Of a DNA stretch of 64,000 bases, positions 17,796-25,912 are shown one piece after another (the stretch's first letter is position 1; each line of letters starts with the position of its first letter). The notes beneath the pieces were generated by a model. That model worked only from the letters and a program-made list of their open reading frames with translations. It did not search any database and was not told where the DNA came from. The DNA is taken from assembly GCA_963703855.1 (NCBI GenBank), contig CAVPFW010000026.1, positions 215,336 to 279,335 on the forward strand, read 5' to 3'. A program made the translations under genes and the position numbers. Source of the stretch: AP-15 sp963703855. GTDB lineage: Bacteria > Pseudomonadota > Alphaproteobacteria > ATCC43930 > CGMCC-115725.

Positions 17796-18497
17796 TCAGC
17801 CTTGCTTGCGGCGGCGTCGCCTCACGGCACCGAGGCCGACGAGGGCAGAGCCGAGCAGCGCGAGCGAGGCGGGCTCGGGAGCGGGGGTAATAGGACCGAC
17901 GAGGGAGGTGACGAGCACCGCCGGCGGGCCGCAGCACTCGGTATAGACAAGGTCGAAGCTGAAGTTGCCGGTCGGACCGGTATACGTGGCCGGGGTGGTC
18001 ACCGGCGACGTGGGCCCAGGCTCGCTGACGAGCGTCGTTCCGTTGACGATCATCGTCAGGCCGTCATCGTGCTCGAAAGTGAACGTCTGACCAGTAGTAA
18101 AACTCGCGGTCCCAGTGAATTCCCAGATCGTGGGGTCCATCAGTGTCGCCTGGGTCACGCCGTTGTTGAAGGCGAGACCGGTCTTTGTGAACGGGCTGCT
18201 CCCCAACCATCCGTTCCCCGGCGTGTTGTCGCCGATGTTGGAGCTCGAATTCGTTCGGCTGTCGAAGTTGATGCCATTGATCGTAAATGTGACGTCGGCG
18301 TTCGCCGGCGTGCATGCCGCCGTGCCCATATGGCAAGTGGCGAGCGCCAAGGAGGCTGGGGATCCCCCCGTCGCACTGCTGACAATGGCTTCTGTCGATA
18401 CCCAGCCATCGGCGGTAATGAAGTCGGCCTTGGCCTCACCGATCATCGCCAACGCTCCGAGAGCGCCCAAGGCGGTACCAAGGAGAAGCTTTTTCAT
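17796..18497 (-). CDS. PEP-CTERM sorting-domain protein
   Basis: A 233-residue secreted protein. The signal peptide is MKKLLLGTALGALGALAMI, with cleavage after EAKA. The mature part is Thr/Ser/Gly-rich with beta-strand character (WEFTGTASFTTGQTFTFEHD) and resembles carbohydrate- or lectin-like exported PEP-CTERM proteins. The C-terminus PAPEPASLALLGSALVGLG followed by AVRRRRRK is a textbook PEP-CTERM: PEP motif, hydrophobic helix, basic tail. It should be recognised by an exosortase/archaeosortase-like EpsH protein encoded elsewhere. It stands alone between duplicated sequence. Confidence 0.88.
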   Translation of the reverse strand: MKKLLLGTALGALGALAMIGEAKADFITADGWVSTEAIVSSATGGSPASLALATCHMGTAACTPANADVTFTINGINFDSRTNSSSNIGDNTPGNGWLGSSPFTKTGLAFNNGVTQATLMDPTIWEFTGTASFTTGQTFTFEHDDGLTMIVNGTTLVSEPGPTSPVTTPATYTGPTGNFSFDLVYTECCGPPAVLVTSLVGPITPAPEPASLALLGSALVGLGAVRRRRRKQG

Positions 18498-18994
18498 CAG
18501 AACGCCTCATCTTAAACACGTCGGGTGCGCGCCGTCGCTCAAATCGATGCAAATTCCGAGCCAGGGGAAGAACCTGAAGTGATCGCAATCAGTTGCGAAT
18601 TCGCCGCGAGGCGATCCGCGAGACATGGATGCTAAGTATGTAAGAAGCACCGACAGAACAAACAAAGAATCTTGGCTGGAAGCAAGGTTTCTGGGTTCTC
18701 CTTATGTAAAGGATTCCGACACTTCTGAGGCCGCCATTCCCGCCAAAATCCCGCCACGGGCCGCTTGGGAGGGGAAAGGGGGCGTTGGCCCGAGCGATTG
18801 ACCTACCGCCGGACAGGACAGGCGAACTGTCGGCGCTTTTTACAGGGCCGGGCGCCAGCCCGCCGATCTCGGGTGATGCCGATGCCTCGTTGGCGCTTGC
18901 CGCGGCACAGGGGCTGGCCACGCCTGACCGATCGCGGCTAAGCTCGGCCGCGCAGCCGGCGGAAGCTGGTCGCCGCAGGATCGGGAGAACACAG
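18498..18994. other. divergent intergenic region upstream of PEP-CTERM and oxidoreductase genes
   Basis: About 500 nt separate the PEP-CTERM start (18497, reverse) and the oxidoreductase start (18995, forward). The stretch 18600-18720 is visibly AT-richer and may hold the promoter of one or both. The frame upstream of 18995 stays open back to 18785 but reads as low-complexity sequence and lacks a ribosome site. Confidence 0.4.
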
Positions 18995-19849
18995 ATGGAT
19001 TTTGGCGCGTCGATGTTTTTCACCGACTATTCGATGAGCCCCGGCGAGCTCGGCCAGGCGCTCGAGGCGCGCGGCTTCGAGTCGGTGTGGGCGCCGGAGC
19101 ACTCGCACATCCCGTCGTCGCGGCTGTCGCAGCCGGCCTCGGGCGGCGCGCTCGGCAAGCAGTATTACGACGTGATGGACCCGTTCGTTACGCTTACGGC
19201 AGCGGCAGCGGCGACGAAGACGCTGAAGGTCGCGACCGGCGTCTGCCTGGTGATCCAGCGCGACACGATCCAGACGGCAAAGCTCGTCGCCTCGCTCGAC
19301 CAGATGTCCGGCGGACGGTTTCTGTTCGGCATCGGCGGCGGCTGGAACCAGGAAGAAATGGCCGACCACGGCACCGAATTCAAAACCCGCTTCAAGCGCA
19401 TGCGCGAGCAGATCGAGGCGATGCGGGCGATCTGGACCCAGTCCGAGCCCGAATACCATGGCGACATCGTCGACTTCCCGAAGATGCGCACCTGGCCGAA
19501 GCCGGTGCAGAAGCCGCATCCGCCGGTCATTGTCGGCGGCGCCTTTCCGCACAGCGCGCGGCGCGCGATCCGCTACGGCGACGGCTGGGTCCCCAATGCG
19601 AGCCGGCCCAATTATGCCGACGTGACCGAGTTCCTGCCGCAGTTCCGGCAGATGATGGCCGAGGCCGGGCGCGATCCTGCGAGCGTGCCGATTTCGATCT
19701 TCGGCGCGCCCGAAAACCTCGACCGGCTGAAACGCCATCGCGACCAGGGGATCGCCCGCGCCGTCGTGACCCTGCCCTCGGCCAAGGCCGACGAGATCCT
19801 GCCGGTGCTCGACCGCTGGGCCGAGCTGATCGGCCACACCCGCCACTGA
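18995..19849 (+). CDS. LLM-class (luciferase-like) flavin/F420-dependent oxidoreductase
   Basis: A 284-residue TIM-barrel enzyme starting MDFGASMFFTDYSMSPGEL. Segments typical of the F420-dependent Rv2161c-like subfamily (often called TIGR03619) are ESVWAPEHSHIP, GVCLVIQRDTIQTAKLVASLD, GGRFLFGIGGGWNQEE and VGGAFPHSARRAIRYGDGW. The cofactor may be FMN or F420; this cannot be decided here. GGGAG about 8 nt upstream fixes the ATG at 18995. The GlcG-like gene begins 69 nt downstream and is probably in the same operon. Substrate unknown. Confidence 0.87.
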   Translation: MDFGASMFFTDYSMSPGELGQALEARGFESVWAPEHSHIPSSRLSQPASGGALGKQYYDVMDPFVTLTAAAAATKTLKVATGVCLVIQRDTIQTAKLVASLDQMSGGRFLFGIGGGWNQEEMADHGTEFKTRFKRMREQIEAMRAIWTQSEPEYHGDIVDFPKMRTWPKPVQKPHPPVIVGGAFPHSARRAIRYGDGWVPNASRPNYADVTEFLPQFRQMMAEAGRDPASVPISIFGAPENLDRLKRHRDQGIARAVVTLPSAKADEILPVLDRWAELIGHTRH

Positions 19850-19918
19850 GCCCGTGTCGGGGGCGCAGCCCATAATTGCCGAACATCGAAGCCCCGGCGG
19901 CGGAAAGGAGCTGACCCG

Positions 19919-20353
19919 ATGCTGGCCCTGGCACAGGCCTCGATCATCGTCGACAAGGCGCTCGAAAAGGGACGCGAGCTCGGCTTCAAGCCGCTGACCG
20001 TGGTCGTGCTCGACGCCGGCGGCCAGTTGAAGGCGATGAAGCGCGAGGACGGGTCGAGCCTGCTGCGCCCCGAAATCGCCGGCGGCAAGGCGTGGGGCGC
20101 CTTGGGCATGGGTTTTGGCGGGCGCGAGCTCGCCCGGCGCGCCGCCGCGAACCCGGTCTTCATCCAGGCGCTGAGCGTCGCCTCCGGCGGCCGCGTCGTG
20201 CCGGTGCCGGGCGGCGTTTTGATCCGCGACGCCGCCGGAGAAATCCTGGGTGCGGTCGGGATCAGCGGCGACACCTCCGAGAACGACGAAACCTGCGCGG
20301 TCCACGGCATCGGCTGCGCCGGCCTTGTCGCCGACACGGGCGACCCGGCCTGA
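19919..20353 (+). CDS. GlcG/HbpS family haem-binding-like protein
   Basis: A 144-residue protein with the whole GlcG/HbpS domain: LAQASIIVDKALEKGRELG, TVVVLDAGGQLKAMKRED, ASGGRVVPVPGGVLIRD and the conserved GAVGISGDTSENDETCA. HbpS binds haem and senses redox stress; GlcG homologues sit in glycolate and many aromatic pathways without an assigned reaction. A GGAAAGGAG ribosome site precedes the ATG. Its position after an LLM oxidoreductase suggests an accessory role in that pathway. Confidence 0.85.
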   Translation: MLALAQASIIVDKALEKGRELGFKPLTVVVLDAGGQLKAMKREDGSSLLRPEIAGGKAWGALGMGFGGRELARRAAANPVFIQALSVASGGRVVPVPGGVLIRDAAGEILGAVGISGDTSENDETCAVHGIGCAGLVADTGDPA

Positions 20354-20362
20354 TTCCGTCCC

Positions 20363-20380
20363 GGCCCTGCTTCGAGGGCC
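20363..20380 (+). terminator. small hairpin after the GlcG-like gene
   Basis: A 6-bp stem GGCCCT / AGGGCC with a 6-nt loop starts 10 nt after the stop. No T-run follows, so it is a weak terminator candidate. Confidence 0.4.
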
Positions 20381-20862
20381 GCCGCTACCAAGCTTTCCGA
20401 TTATCGTCAGAGGTTTGACGGCGGCGCGCCGTTGCGTCGCCGACGCGGCTGCTGCGCATCGCGCATGCTCGCCTCCCCGCCGTATTCGTCGGCGCACCGG
20501 GACCCCAAGCACCAGCCGCAAATTTTTGCGCGAACGCGACCGTAGCGGGCGGCGAAAGCCGCCGGACAGTCGATCTTGTTCTGAATTCGGCAAAACCGAC
20601 GGATCGCCGATTGGTTAATCGCTCTTAGGATGCATAGAATTAACCATATCTTATATTAGTTGCTTTTTACTTCGTGCGGATATACGCACTCGTAAAATAC
20701 TCCCAGGGGATGCTTCGTGTGGGAATGGATTGCCCGTCCGGAAGCTGAGCCGATTGCCGTCGGCCGGCTCGATCTCGCCGTGCCGGGATCCCGCGAGCCC
20801 GCCTCTTTGGCGGCTCTGCCGCAGATCATGGCGGATGGCTGATGGGCGCTCGCGGCGTCATC
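20381..20862. other. AT-richer intergenic region with a short hairpin
   Basis: No gene is evident. Positions 20620-20700 are AT-rich, and contain an inverted repeat GTGCG-gatata-CGCAC (20674-20689) that could be a promoter-region operator for the downstream DUF5131 gene. This is inference only. Confidence 0.35.
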
Positions 20863-20894
20863 CCCGCGCCCGAAGCCATGGCTTCGGGCGCGGG
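20863..20894. repeat. perfect 32-bp palindrome
   Basis: Arms CCCGCGCCCGAAGCCA and TGGCTTCGGGCGCGGG are exact reverse complements with no spacer. It lies 14 nt before the ATG chosen for the DUF5131 gene, so the transcript would carry a very stable hairpin at its ribosome site or the DNA could bind a dimeric protein. Confidence 0.85.
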
Positions 20895-20907
20895 CGCGCG
20901 GGGCGGA

Positions 20908-22062
20908 ATGGCAGAGCACGGCCGCGCCCCGCCGCCCGAATGGTACGACGTGACCTGGAACCCGACCTCGGGCTGCTCGGCAGCCGGGCCCGGGTGCGAC
21001 CATTGTCTGGCATTGCGCACGGTCTCGCAGCTTGCCCGAATGGGGGGCAAAGGCGGTGCGCGCTACGCCGGGCTGACCACGATGGAACGCTCCGGCTCGC
21101 AGTGGACCGGCGAAATTCGGGTGCGGACGGACCTGTTGACCTGGCCGCTGTTTCAGCGCCGGCCGCGGCGGATCCTGGTCGCTTCGATGTCGGATCTGTT
21201 CCACGAGAAAATGCCGACCGAAACCATCGACGCGCTGCACGCGGTCATGACGGTGGCGCACTGGCATCGATTTCTGGTGCTGACCAAGCGAGCCGAGCGC
21301 ATGCGCGCCTACTACGCCGATCGGCGAACCCCGCACCGCATCGCGGTCGAGGTCGACATCCTGGCGGGGTCGGTTCTGCCGAGCCTCGGTTCCGGGCCGG
21401 ATTCCGGCGCAGAGGCCGTGGCCGCGGCCCCGGTTGCCAGGCGCGAAACAGCCGGTGGCGTACGCCAGCAATGGGCGCCCGGGCTGTCGCGGGTGGTCCG
21501 TCAAACCGCCGGAGCGGCCGGCGCCGAGCCGGAGCCGGTCGGGCTCGACCCGTGGCCATTGCCCAATTTGTGGCCGGGCGTCTCGGTCGAAGACCAGGCG
21601 CGGATGACCCGCATCGGCGATCTGCTGCAAATGCCGGCGGTGCTGCGCTGGGCCTGCTTTGAACCGTTGCTCGGCCCGGTGCGCCCGGATGCCGTGCCGG
21701 TCGGCGAGGACTATGTCGACGCGTTCTGCGGCGGCCGCTATGCGCTCGACGGCCATGGCCGCATGGTGCCGAGCGCCGGGCCGGCGTGGCGACCGCTCGA
21801 CTGGGTCGTCGCCGGCGGCGAGGTCGGCGCCGGCGCCCGCCCGGCCGATCCCGATTGGGTGCGCGGATTGCGCGATAAGTGCGTGACCGCCGGCGTCCCG
21901 TTCTTTTTCAAGCAATGGGGCGAATGGGCGCCGGCATCCGATGCCAGGTCCGAGCCGAGGATGGTGCGCCTCGGCCGGCGCGCTGCGGGGCGCCTGGTCG
22001 ACGGCCGCTGCTGGGACGAGGCCCCGGCAGCGATGCGCAAAGGCAGAGGCCGAGCCCGCTGA
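20908..22062 (+). CDS. DUF5131 (phage Gp37/Gp68) family protein
   Basis: A 384-residue protein of the phage Gp37/Gp68 family. The N-terminal EWYDVTWNPTSGCSAAGPGC, followed by DHC, holds the conserved Cys cluster (C-x7-C-x2-C) that resembles a metal or Fe-S site. RRILVASMSDLFHEK, HWHRFLVLTKRAERM, LPNLWPGVSVEDQ and WVVAGGEVGAGARP are other signature blocks, and VPFFFKQWGEW closes the domain. An insert of about 80 residues rich in Ala/Gly/Arg sits in the middle. I placed the start at 20908, because the family begins a few residues before the WNP motif. An in-frame ATG at 20842 also exists. Function is unknown. Confidence 0.82.
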   Translation: MAEHGRAPPPEWYDVTWNPTSGCSAAGPGCDHCLALRTVSQLARMGGKGGARYAGLTTMERSGSQWTGEIRVRTDLLTWPLFQRRPRRILVASMSDLFHEKMPTETIDALHAVMTVAHWHRFLVLTKRAERMRAYYADRRTPHRIAVEVDILAGSVLPSLGSGPDSGAEAVAAAPVARRETAGGVRQQWAPGLSRVVRQTAGAAGAEPEPVGLDPWPLPNLWPGVSVEDQARMTRIGDLLQMPAVLRWACFEPLLGPVRPDAVPVGEDYVDAFCGGRYALDGHGRMVPSAGPAWRPLDWVVAGGEVGAGARPADPDWVRGLRDKCVTAGVPFFFKQWGEWAPASDARSEPRMVRLGRRAAGRLVDGRCWDEAPAAMRKGRGRAR

Positions 22063-22104
22063 CCGAAGCGGATCGAGGCGGGCTCCCGCCGATTTTGTGC
22101 CATC

Positions 22105-22932
22105 ATGGCAGGCGATGCAGCGCACGCAGATGATCGGGGGGCCAACATCGGCATCGGAACTTTCCCGGCCGGGGCAAGGCGCGCCGCCGGCAAGACGCGC
22201 GTTCTCGCGCTTGCGCTCCTCGCCTGGTTCGTGCTGCCGGTTCTGGTGAACGGCTGCATGGTCGGGCGGCCGGGCGGAATTCCCTGGTACATGGCGCGGC
22301 GCGACCCGACCGGGCTCGCTCCCGATCCGGCCGCGACCCGAGAAGCGGTGATCCAGGTCTATGCCGCCCGCGCCGTGTCGTGGCGCGGGATCTTTGCCGT
22401 CCATACCTGGATCGTCGTCAAGCCGGCAGGGGCCCAGCGCTATTCGCGCTACGAGGTGCTGGGCTTTGGCGTCGCGAACGGTGCGCCGGCGGTGCGCGTC
22501 GACCGGATGGGTCCCGACAATTACTGGTTCGGCGCGCGTCCCGCGCTGGTGCTCGACCGCCGTGGGCCGGGCCTCGACCCGATCATCGAAAAAATCCGCG
22601 AGGCGGTGGCGAGCTATCCCTACCCGCATCAATACCGCGCCTGGCCCGGGCCCAACAGCAACACGTTCACCGCCTATGTCGCGCGCCGGGTGCCCGAGCT
22701 CGGGCTGGCATTGCCGGCCAACGCCGTCGGCAAGGATTTCCTGCCGGGCGGCGCCGTCTTTGGCGCAGCGCCGAGCGGGACCGGGGCTCAAGTCTCCTTG
22801 CTCGGCCTGGTTGGCCTGCTCGTCGCGCTGAAGGAGGGGGTCGAGCTCAACCTCCTCGGCTTCAGCATGGGCATAGATTTCGCAGCACCCGGGGTGAAGC
22901 TGCCGGGGATCGGGCGGCTCGGGTTCTCCTGA
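22105..22932 (+). CDS. DUF3750 family protein with N-terminal membrane segment
   Basis: A 275-residue protein. A hydrophobic segment (about residues 34-51, VLALALLAWFVLPVLVNGC) could be a membrane anchor or a lipoprotein signal (Cys51). The DUF3750 core follows: LAPDPAATREAVIQVYAARA, GIFAVHTWIVVKPAG, YEVLGFGVANGAPAVRVD and YPYPHQYRAWPGPNSNTF. The end is hydrophobic and Gly-rich. It lies 42 nt after the DUF5131 gene and may share its transcript. No biochemical role is established. Confidence 0.78.
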   Translation: MAGDAAHADDRGANIGIGTFPAGARRAAGKTRVLALALLAWFVLPVLVNGCMVGRPGGIPWYMARRDPTGLAPDPAATREAVIQVYAARAVSWRGIFAVHTWIVVKPAGAQRYSRYEVLGFGVANGAPAVRVDRMGPDNYWFGARPALVLDRRGPGLDPIIEKIREAVASYPYPHQYRAWPGPNSNTFTAYVARRVPELGLALPANAVGKDFLPGGAVFGAAPSGTGAQVSLLGLVGLLVALKEGVELNLLGFSMGIDFAAPGVKLPGIGRLGFS

Positions 22933-22958
22933 CCGCGGGCCGGCCAGCCGCCGGCCCC

Positions 22959-23101
22959 GCGCTATTTCGGTCTGAGGCGCTAAATTCGCCCTGGAGCGCC
23001 ATTTCGGCCCGGAGCGCCATTTCGGCCTGGCGCGCTATTTCGGCCGGGCGCGCTATTTTATTCGGCCTGGCGCGTTATTTCGGCCTGGCGCGCTATTTCG
23101 G
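22959..23101. repeat. degenerate tandem array of an ~18-nt unit
   Basis: About eight copies of a unit close to gcgctatttcggcctggc (18 nt, with one 22-nt and one 19-nt variant) fill the gap between the DUF3750 gene and the EthD-like gene, ending inside the last codons of the latter. Copies vary at 2-6 positions. This is not a CRISPR array, because it has no spacers. Confidence 0.85.
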
Positions 23102-23761
23102 ATAGATGCGCTGGTAGACGCCGGGCGAGCCCTCGTCGTGGCGCAAATTCGGAGACATCCTCCGGGTCCACGGGTTGCTCGCCCGCGCCCGGGTCCATGC
23201 CTCGCTTTCCGGGACGCGGGCGTGCTCGAATTCATAGAGCGTCAGATATTTGGGCTGACCCTCGACCGCGACGTAGCGGCGCGCCGCGATGCAGCCCGGC
23301 ACCGCCAGATAGCCCGGGATGTAGACCGTGTTGTACCAGGCGTTGAACTCCTCCTCGACCGCACTGGAAACATCGATCCGCCCCATCTGCAGCACCGGCG
23401 CCATGCCGGCGGTCTGGTCGATCGGATGGGTGTGCACCGGAAAGATCTGGCGGTAGGCGTTGCGCAGAAAGTTGCGGCCGATGCGGCTCGTCCCGGTTTT
23501 CTGACGCTGGGCGGAGGGCTGGTATTTGAGCGTGTCGAGATAGGCCGCGCTGCGCAGCACGTTGTGGTCCTCGAGCTCGTAGATCGCCAGGTATTTCGGC
23601 CCGCCCTTCAATGCGGCGTAGCGCCCGGCGCCGAGGAAGCCGGGGATCTCCAGCAGCCGGGGGATATGCTCCTCGTCGTACCACCGGTTGAACTCGGCCT
23701 CGAGCTCGCCATCGATGTCGGTCCACACCATCAGCAGCCCGGTCCCGCGCGTCTTGGCCAT
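23093..23761 (-). CDS. two-domain EthD/DUF4286-like dimeric alpha-beta barrel protein
   Basis: A 222-residue protein with two tandem ferredoxin-like half-barrels. Repeat one is FNRWYDEEHIPRLLEIPGF, then KYLAIYELED; repeat two is FNAWYNTVYIPGYLAVPGC, then KYLTLYEFEH. The fold is shared by EthD and ABM-type proteins that act on small aromatic or ether compounds. I chose ATG 23761, which has GGAGG 8 nt upstream. It is divergent (162-nt gap) from the amidohydrolase at 23924, suggesting a shared pathway. Its last codons overlap the 18-nt repeat array. Confidence 0.75.
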   Translation of the reverse strand: MAKTRGTGLLMVWTDIDGELEAEFNRWYDEEHIPRLLEIPGFLGAGRYAALKGGPKYLAIYELEDHNVLRSAAYLDTLKYQPSAQRQKTGTSRIGRNFLRNAYRQIFPVHTHPIDQTAGMAPVLQMGRIDVSSAVEEEFNAWYNTVYIPGYLAVPGCIAARRYVAVEGQPKYLTLYEFEHARVPESEAWTRARASNPWTRRMSPNLRHDEGSPGVYQRIYPK

Positions 23762-23923
23762 CGGCGCATCCTCCATGGGTTTCCGTCCGCCGACCCTAGC
23801 ACCGGGCCGGTTGAATGCGGAAGCAGCGGCGTTGCGGCGGCAACCGGCGGAAGCGATGGCGGTCGAGCGGGCGGTGCTGCTAGGATCGCCTTCAGTGAAG
23901 TTGCCGGATCGAAGGAGAGGACC

Positions 23924-25045
23924 ATGAGCCGCGCCTACCACGTCATCGATGCCGATGGTCACGTGCTGGAGCCGACCACTCTGTGGGACGACTACATGGA
24001 CAAGGCCTTTCGCGACCGCGCGCCGCGGCTGATCATCGACAAGGACGGCAAGGAGCGGCTCTTGATCGAGGAGCAGGTGCTGGGCAGCCACCAGGGCATG
24101 GGCGGCATCGGCGGGGTCGGCGCCCGCCAAGGAATCGTTTCGTCCTCGACGATGACCTATAAGGAGGGGCGTCCCGGCGGCTTCGACCCGCACAAGCGCA
24201 TCCCCGACATGGATCTCGACGGCATCGACGCGGTGTTTCTCTATCCGAGCATGGGGCTGTTCGCCGGCGCGGTGCAGGACCCGCCGCTCGCCGCCGCGAT
24301 GTGCCGCGCCTACAACCGCTGGCTCGCCGACTACTGCAAGCCCTACCCGGACCGGCTGTTCGGGATCGCCATGCTGCCGTTGCAATCGGTCGAGCTGGCG
24401 ATCGCCGAGATGCGTTTCGCCCGGAAGGAGCTCGGGTTCCGCGGCGGCTTCATCCGGCCCAACCCGTACAGCAGCAAGATGATCCACGACCCGCATTACG
24501 AGCCGTTCTGGGCCGCGGCCGAGGATCTCGATTTTTCGATCGGCTTTCACGAGGGCGGCAACAGCGGCATGCCGACCGTCGGCGTCGACCGCTTCGTGGG
24601 GCGTGCGGCCCAGCACATCATCAGCCACACGATGGAGATGATGCTCGCGGCGATGAGCGTGATATGGGGCGGCGTCGCCGAGCGGCATCCGAAGATCCGC
24701 ATCGGTTTTCTCGAATCCGGCGGCGGCTGGATCGCCCCCTGGCTCGACCGCATGGACCGCCATTTCGACGATCAGGGGTTCAACGATTCGGGTCTCAGCA
24801 CCCGGCCGAGCGAATTGTTCCAGCGCAATTGCTGGATTTCGTTCGAGCCGGTCGAGGGCAGCCTCAAGGTGCTGGCCGATTACATCGGGCCGCACAAGAT
24901 CCTGTGGGCGACCGATTATCCGCACCGCGACGGCTTCTTCCCCGGCGCCCCCAAGATGATCATCGACCGACTGGCGGACGCCTCAGCCGAGACCCGGCAC
25001 CAGGTCATGGCCGGTGGTGCGATGGGCTTCTACGGGTTGCACTGA
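23924..25045 (+). CDS. amidohydrolase family 2 (ACMSD-like) metal-dependent hydrolase/decarboxylase, paralogue A
   Basis: A 373-residue TIM-barrel enzyme starting MSRAYHVIDADGHVLEP; Asp and His in DADGH bind metal. Other ligands appear in FSIGFHEGG, HIISHTMEMML and LWATDYPHRDGFFPG. The family contains aminocarboxymuconate-semialdehyde decarboxylase and many hydrolases of aromatic-pathway intermediates. It is close to the gene at 34623 over nearly its whole length, so one is a duplicate. Ribosome site gaaggagagg precedes the ATG. Substrate unknown. Confidence 0.88.
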   Translation: MSRAYHVIDADGHVLEPTTLWDDYMDKAFRDRAPRLIIDKDGKERLLIEEQVLGSHQGMGGIGGVGARQGIVSSSTMTYKEGRPGGFDPHKRIPDMDLDGIDAVFLYPSMGLFAGAVQDPPLAAAMCRAYNRWLADYCKPYPDRLFGIAMLPLQSVELAIAEMRFARKELGFRGGFIRPNPYSSKMIHDPHYEPFWAAAEDLDFSIGFHEGGNSGMPTVGVDRFVGRAAQHIISHTMEMMLAAMSVIWGGVAERHPKIRIGFLESGGGWIAPWLDRMDRHFDDQGFNDSGLSTRPSELFQRNCWISFEPVEGSLKVLADYIGPHKILWATDYPHRDGFFPGAPKMIIDRLADASAETRHQVMAGGAMGFYGLH

Positions 25046-25066
25046 GCCGGCACTCACGGAGCCGTC

Positions 25067-25099
25067 ATTGCGCGGCGCCGCGAGGCGCCGAAGCAATCC
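25067..25099. repeat. extragenic repeat of the 'gtcattgcgcggcgccg...gaagcaatc' type
   Basis: The sequence matches the pattern gtcattgcg..gaagcaatc also found at 40505-40600. It follows the amidohydrolase stop by about 20 nt and can fold as a short hairpin. Confidence 0.5.
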
Positions 25100-25174
25100 C
25101 GCCGGGGCCGGGTGAGGTGGCCCGAGATTGCCGGTCTATCGTTTGCGGCAGGCAGGGTCTGCGGCGGCCGACGG

Positions 25175-25912
25175 TCAGCGGCCGGTCGGATCGACGGAGC
25201 TGCGATCGGGGTAGCGGTCGTGATGGCGCACCCAGTCGGTCAAATTGTGGCTGGGCCCGGTTTCGTTGCGGCCCTTCGGCGTGATATCGAGAAAGGCGTA
25301 GGTGCCGAGGAATACGTCGCCGCCGCGAGCGTAGGCTGAATAGGTATGGAAGATTTCGCCGTTCGCGTCCCTGTAGAACACACTGCGTCCGGACAATTCG
25401 TCGATGCCGATCTTGCGCGTTTCGTAGTTGTAGTACGCCTCGCCGTTGGCGATTTCCTGCGGGGTGAATGATACGTGGTAGTCGTAGTTGAAGTCGCTGC
25501 CGTATGACGACACCCATTTGAAACGCCAGCCCATGCGCTTTCGGAACGCTTCGATCTTGGCAAGGGGCGCGCGCGACACCACGACATAGCTCACGTCGTG
25601 ATGTTCGAGATGCGGGAGCGCGCCCGCGACATGGTCGACCTCGAACGAGCAGCCGACGCAGCCCTCGGTCCATTCCGGGCCGAGCATGAAATGCTTGACG
25701 ATCAGCTGGCTGCGCCCGTCAAAGAGATCGGCGAGGGTTTCCTTGCCGTCGGGCCCGTCGAAGACGTAGGGCTTCTCGACTTTGACCCAGGGCAGCTCGC
25801 GCCGTTCGGCGGTCAACCGGTCGCGCAGCCGGGTGAGTTCCTTTTCCTTTACGAGCAGCGCCTTGCGCGCGGCCAGCCACTCGTCTCGCGATACGATCCG
25901 ATTGTGCGTCAT
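25175..25912 (-). CDS. DUF899 family thioredoxin-like protein
   Basis: A 245-residue protein of the DUF899 family, which has a thioredoxin-like fold. The GPEWTEGCVGCSFEVDHVAG segment contains C-x2-C. SRAPLAKIEAFRKRMGW, YHVSFTPQEIANGEAYYNY, and the C-terminal DVFLGTYAFLDITPKGRNE are characteristic. The function is unconfirmed. Its ATG at 25912 overlaps the stop of the SRPBCC gene by 4 nt (ATGA), and the ArsR gene lies upstream, so this is the last gene of a three-gene operon. ArsR-SRPBCC-DUF899 sets are frequent in soil bacteria. Confidence 0.82.
   Translation of the reverse strand: MTHNRIVSRDEWLAARKALLVKEKELTRLRDRLTAERRELPWVKVEKPYVFDGPDGKETLADLFDGRSQLIVKHFMLGPEWTEGCVGCSFEVDHVAGALPHLEHHDVSYVVVSRAPLAKIEAFRKRMGWRFKWVSSYGSDFNYDYHVSFTPQEIANGEAYYNYETRKIGIDELSGRSVFYRDANGEIFHTYSAYARGGDVFLGTYAFLDITPKGRNETGPSHNLTDWVRHHDRYPDRSSVDPTGR

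Noticed and set aside
20656..22791. 711-codon reverse-strand frame
   Set aside because: It is antisense to DUF5131 and DUF3750, both of which have conserved motifs on the plus strand.
22959..23101. Possible CRISPR array
   Set aside because: Units are contiguous with no spacers and are not conserved enough; it is a simple tandem repeat.
23138..23923. Long N-terminal extension of the amidohydrolase
   Set aside because: The open frame continues upstream through the EthD-like gene, but the conserved start and strong ribosome site are at 23924.
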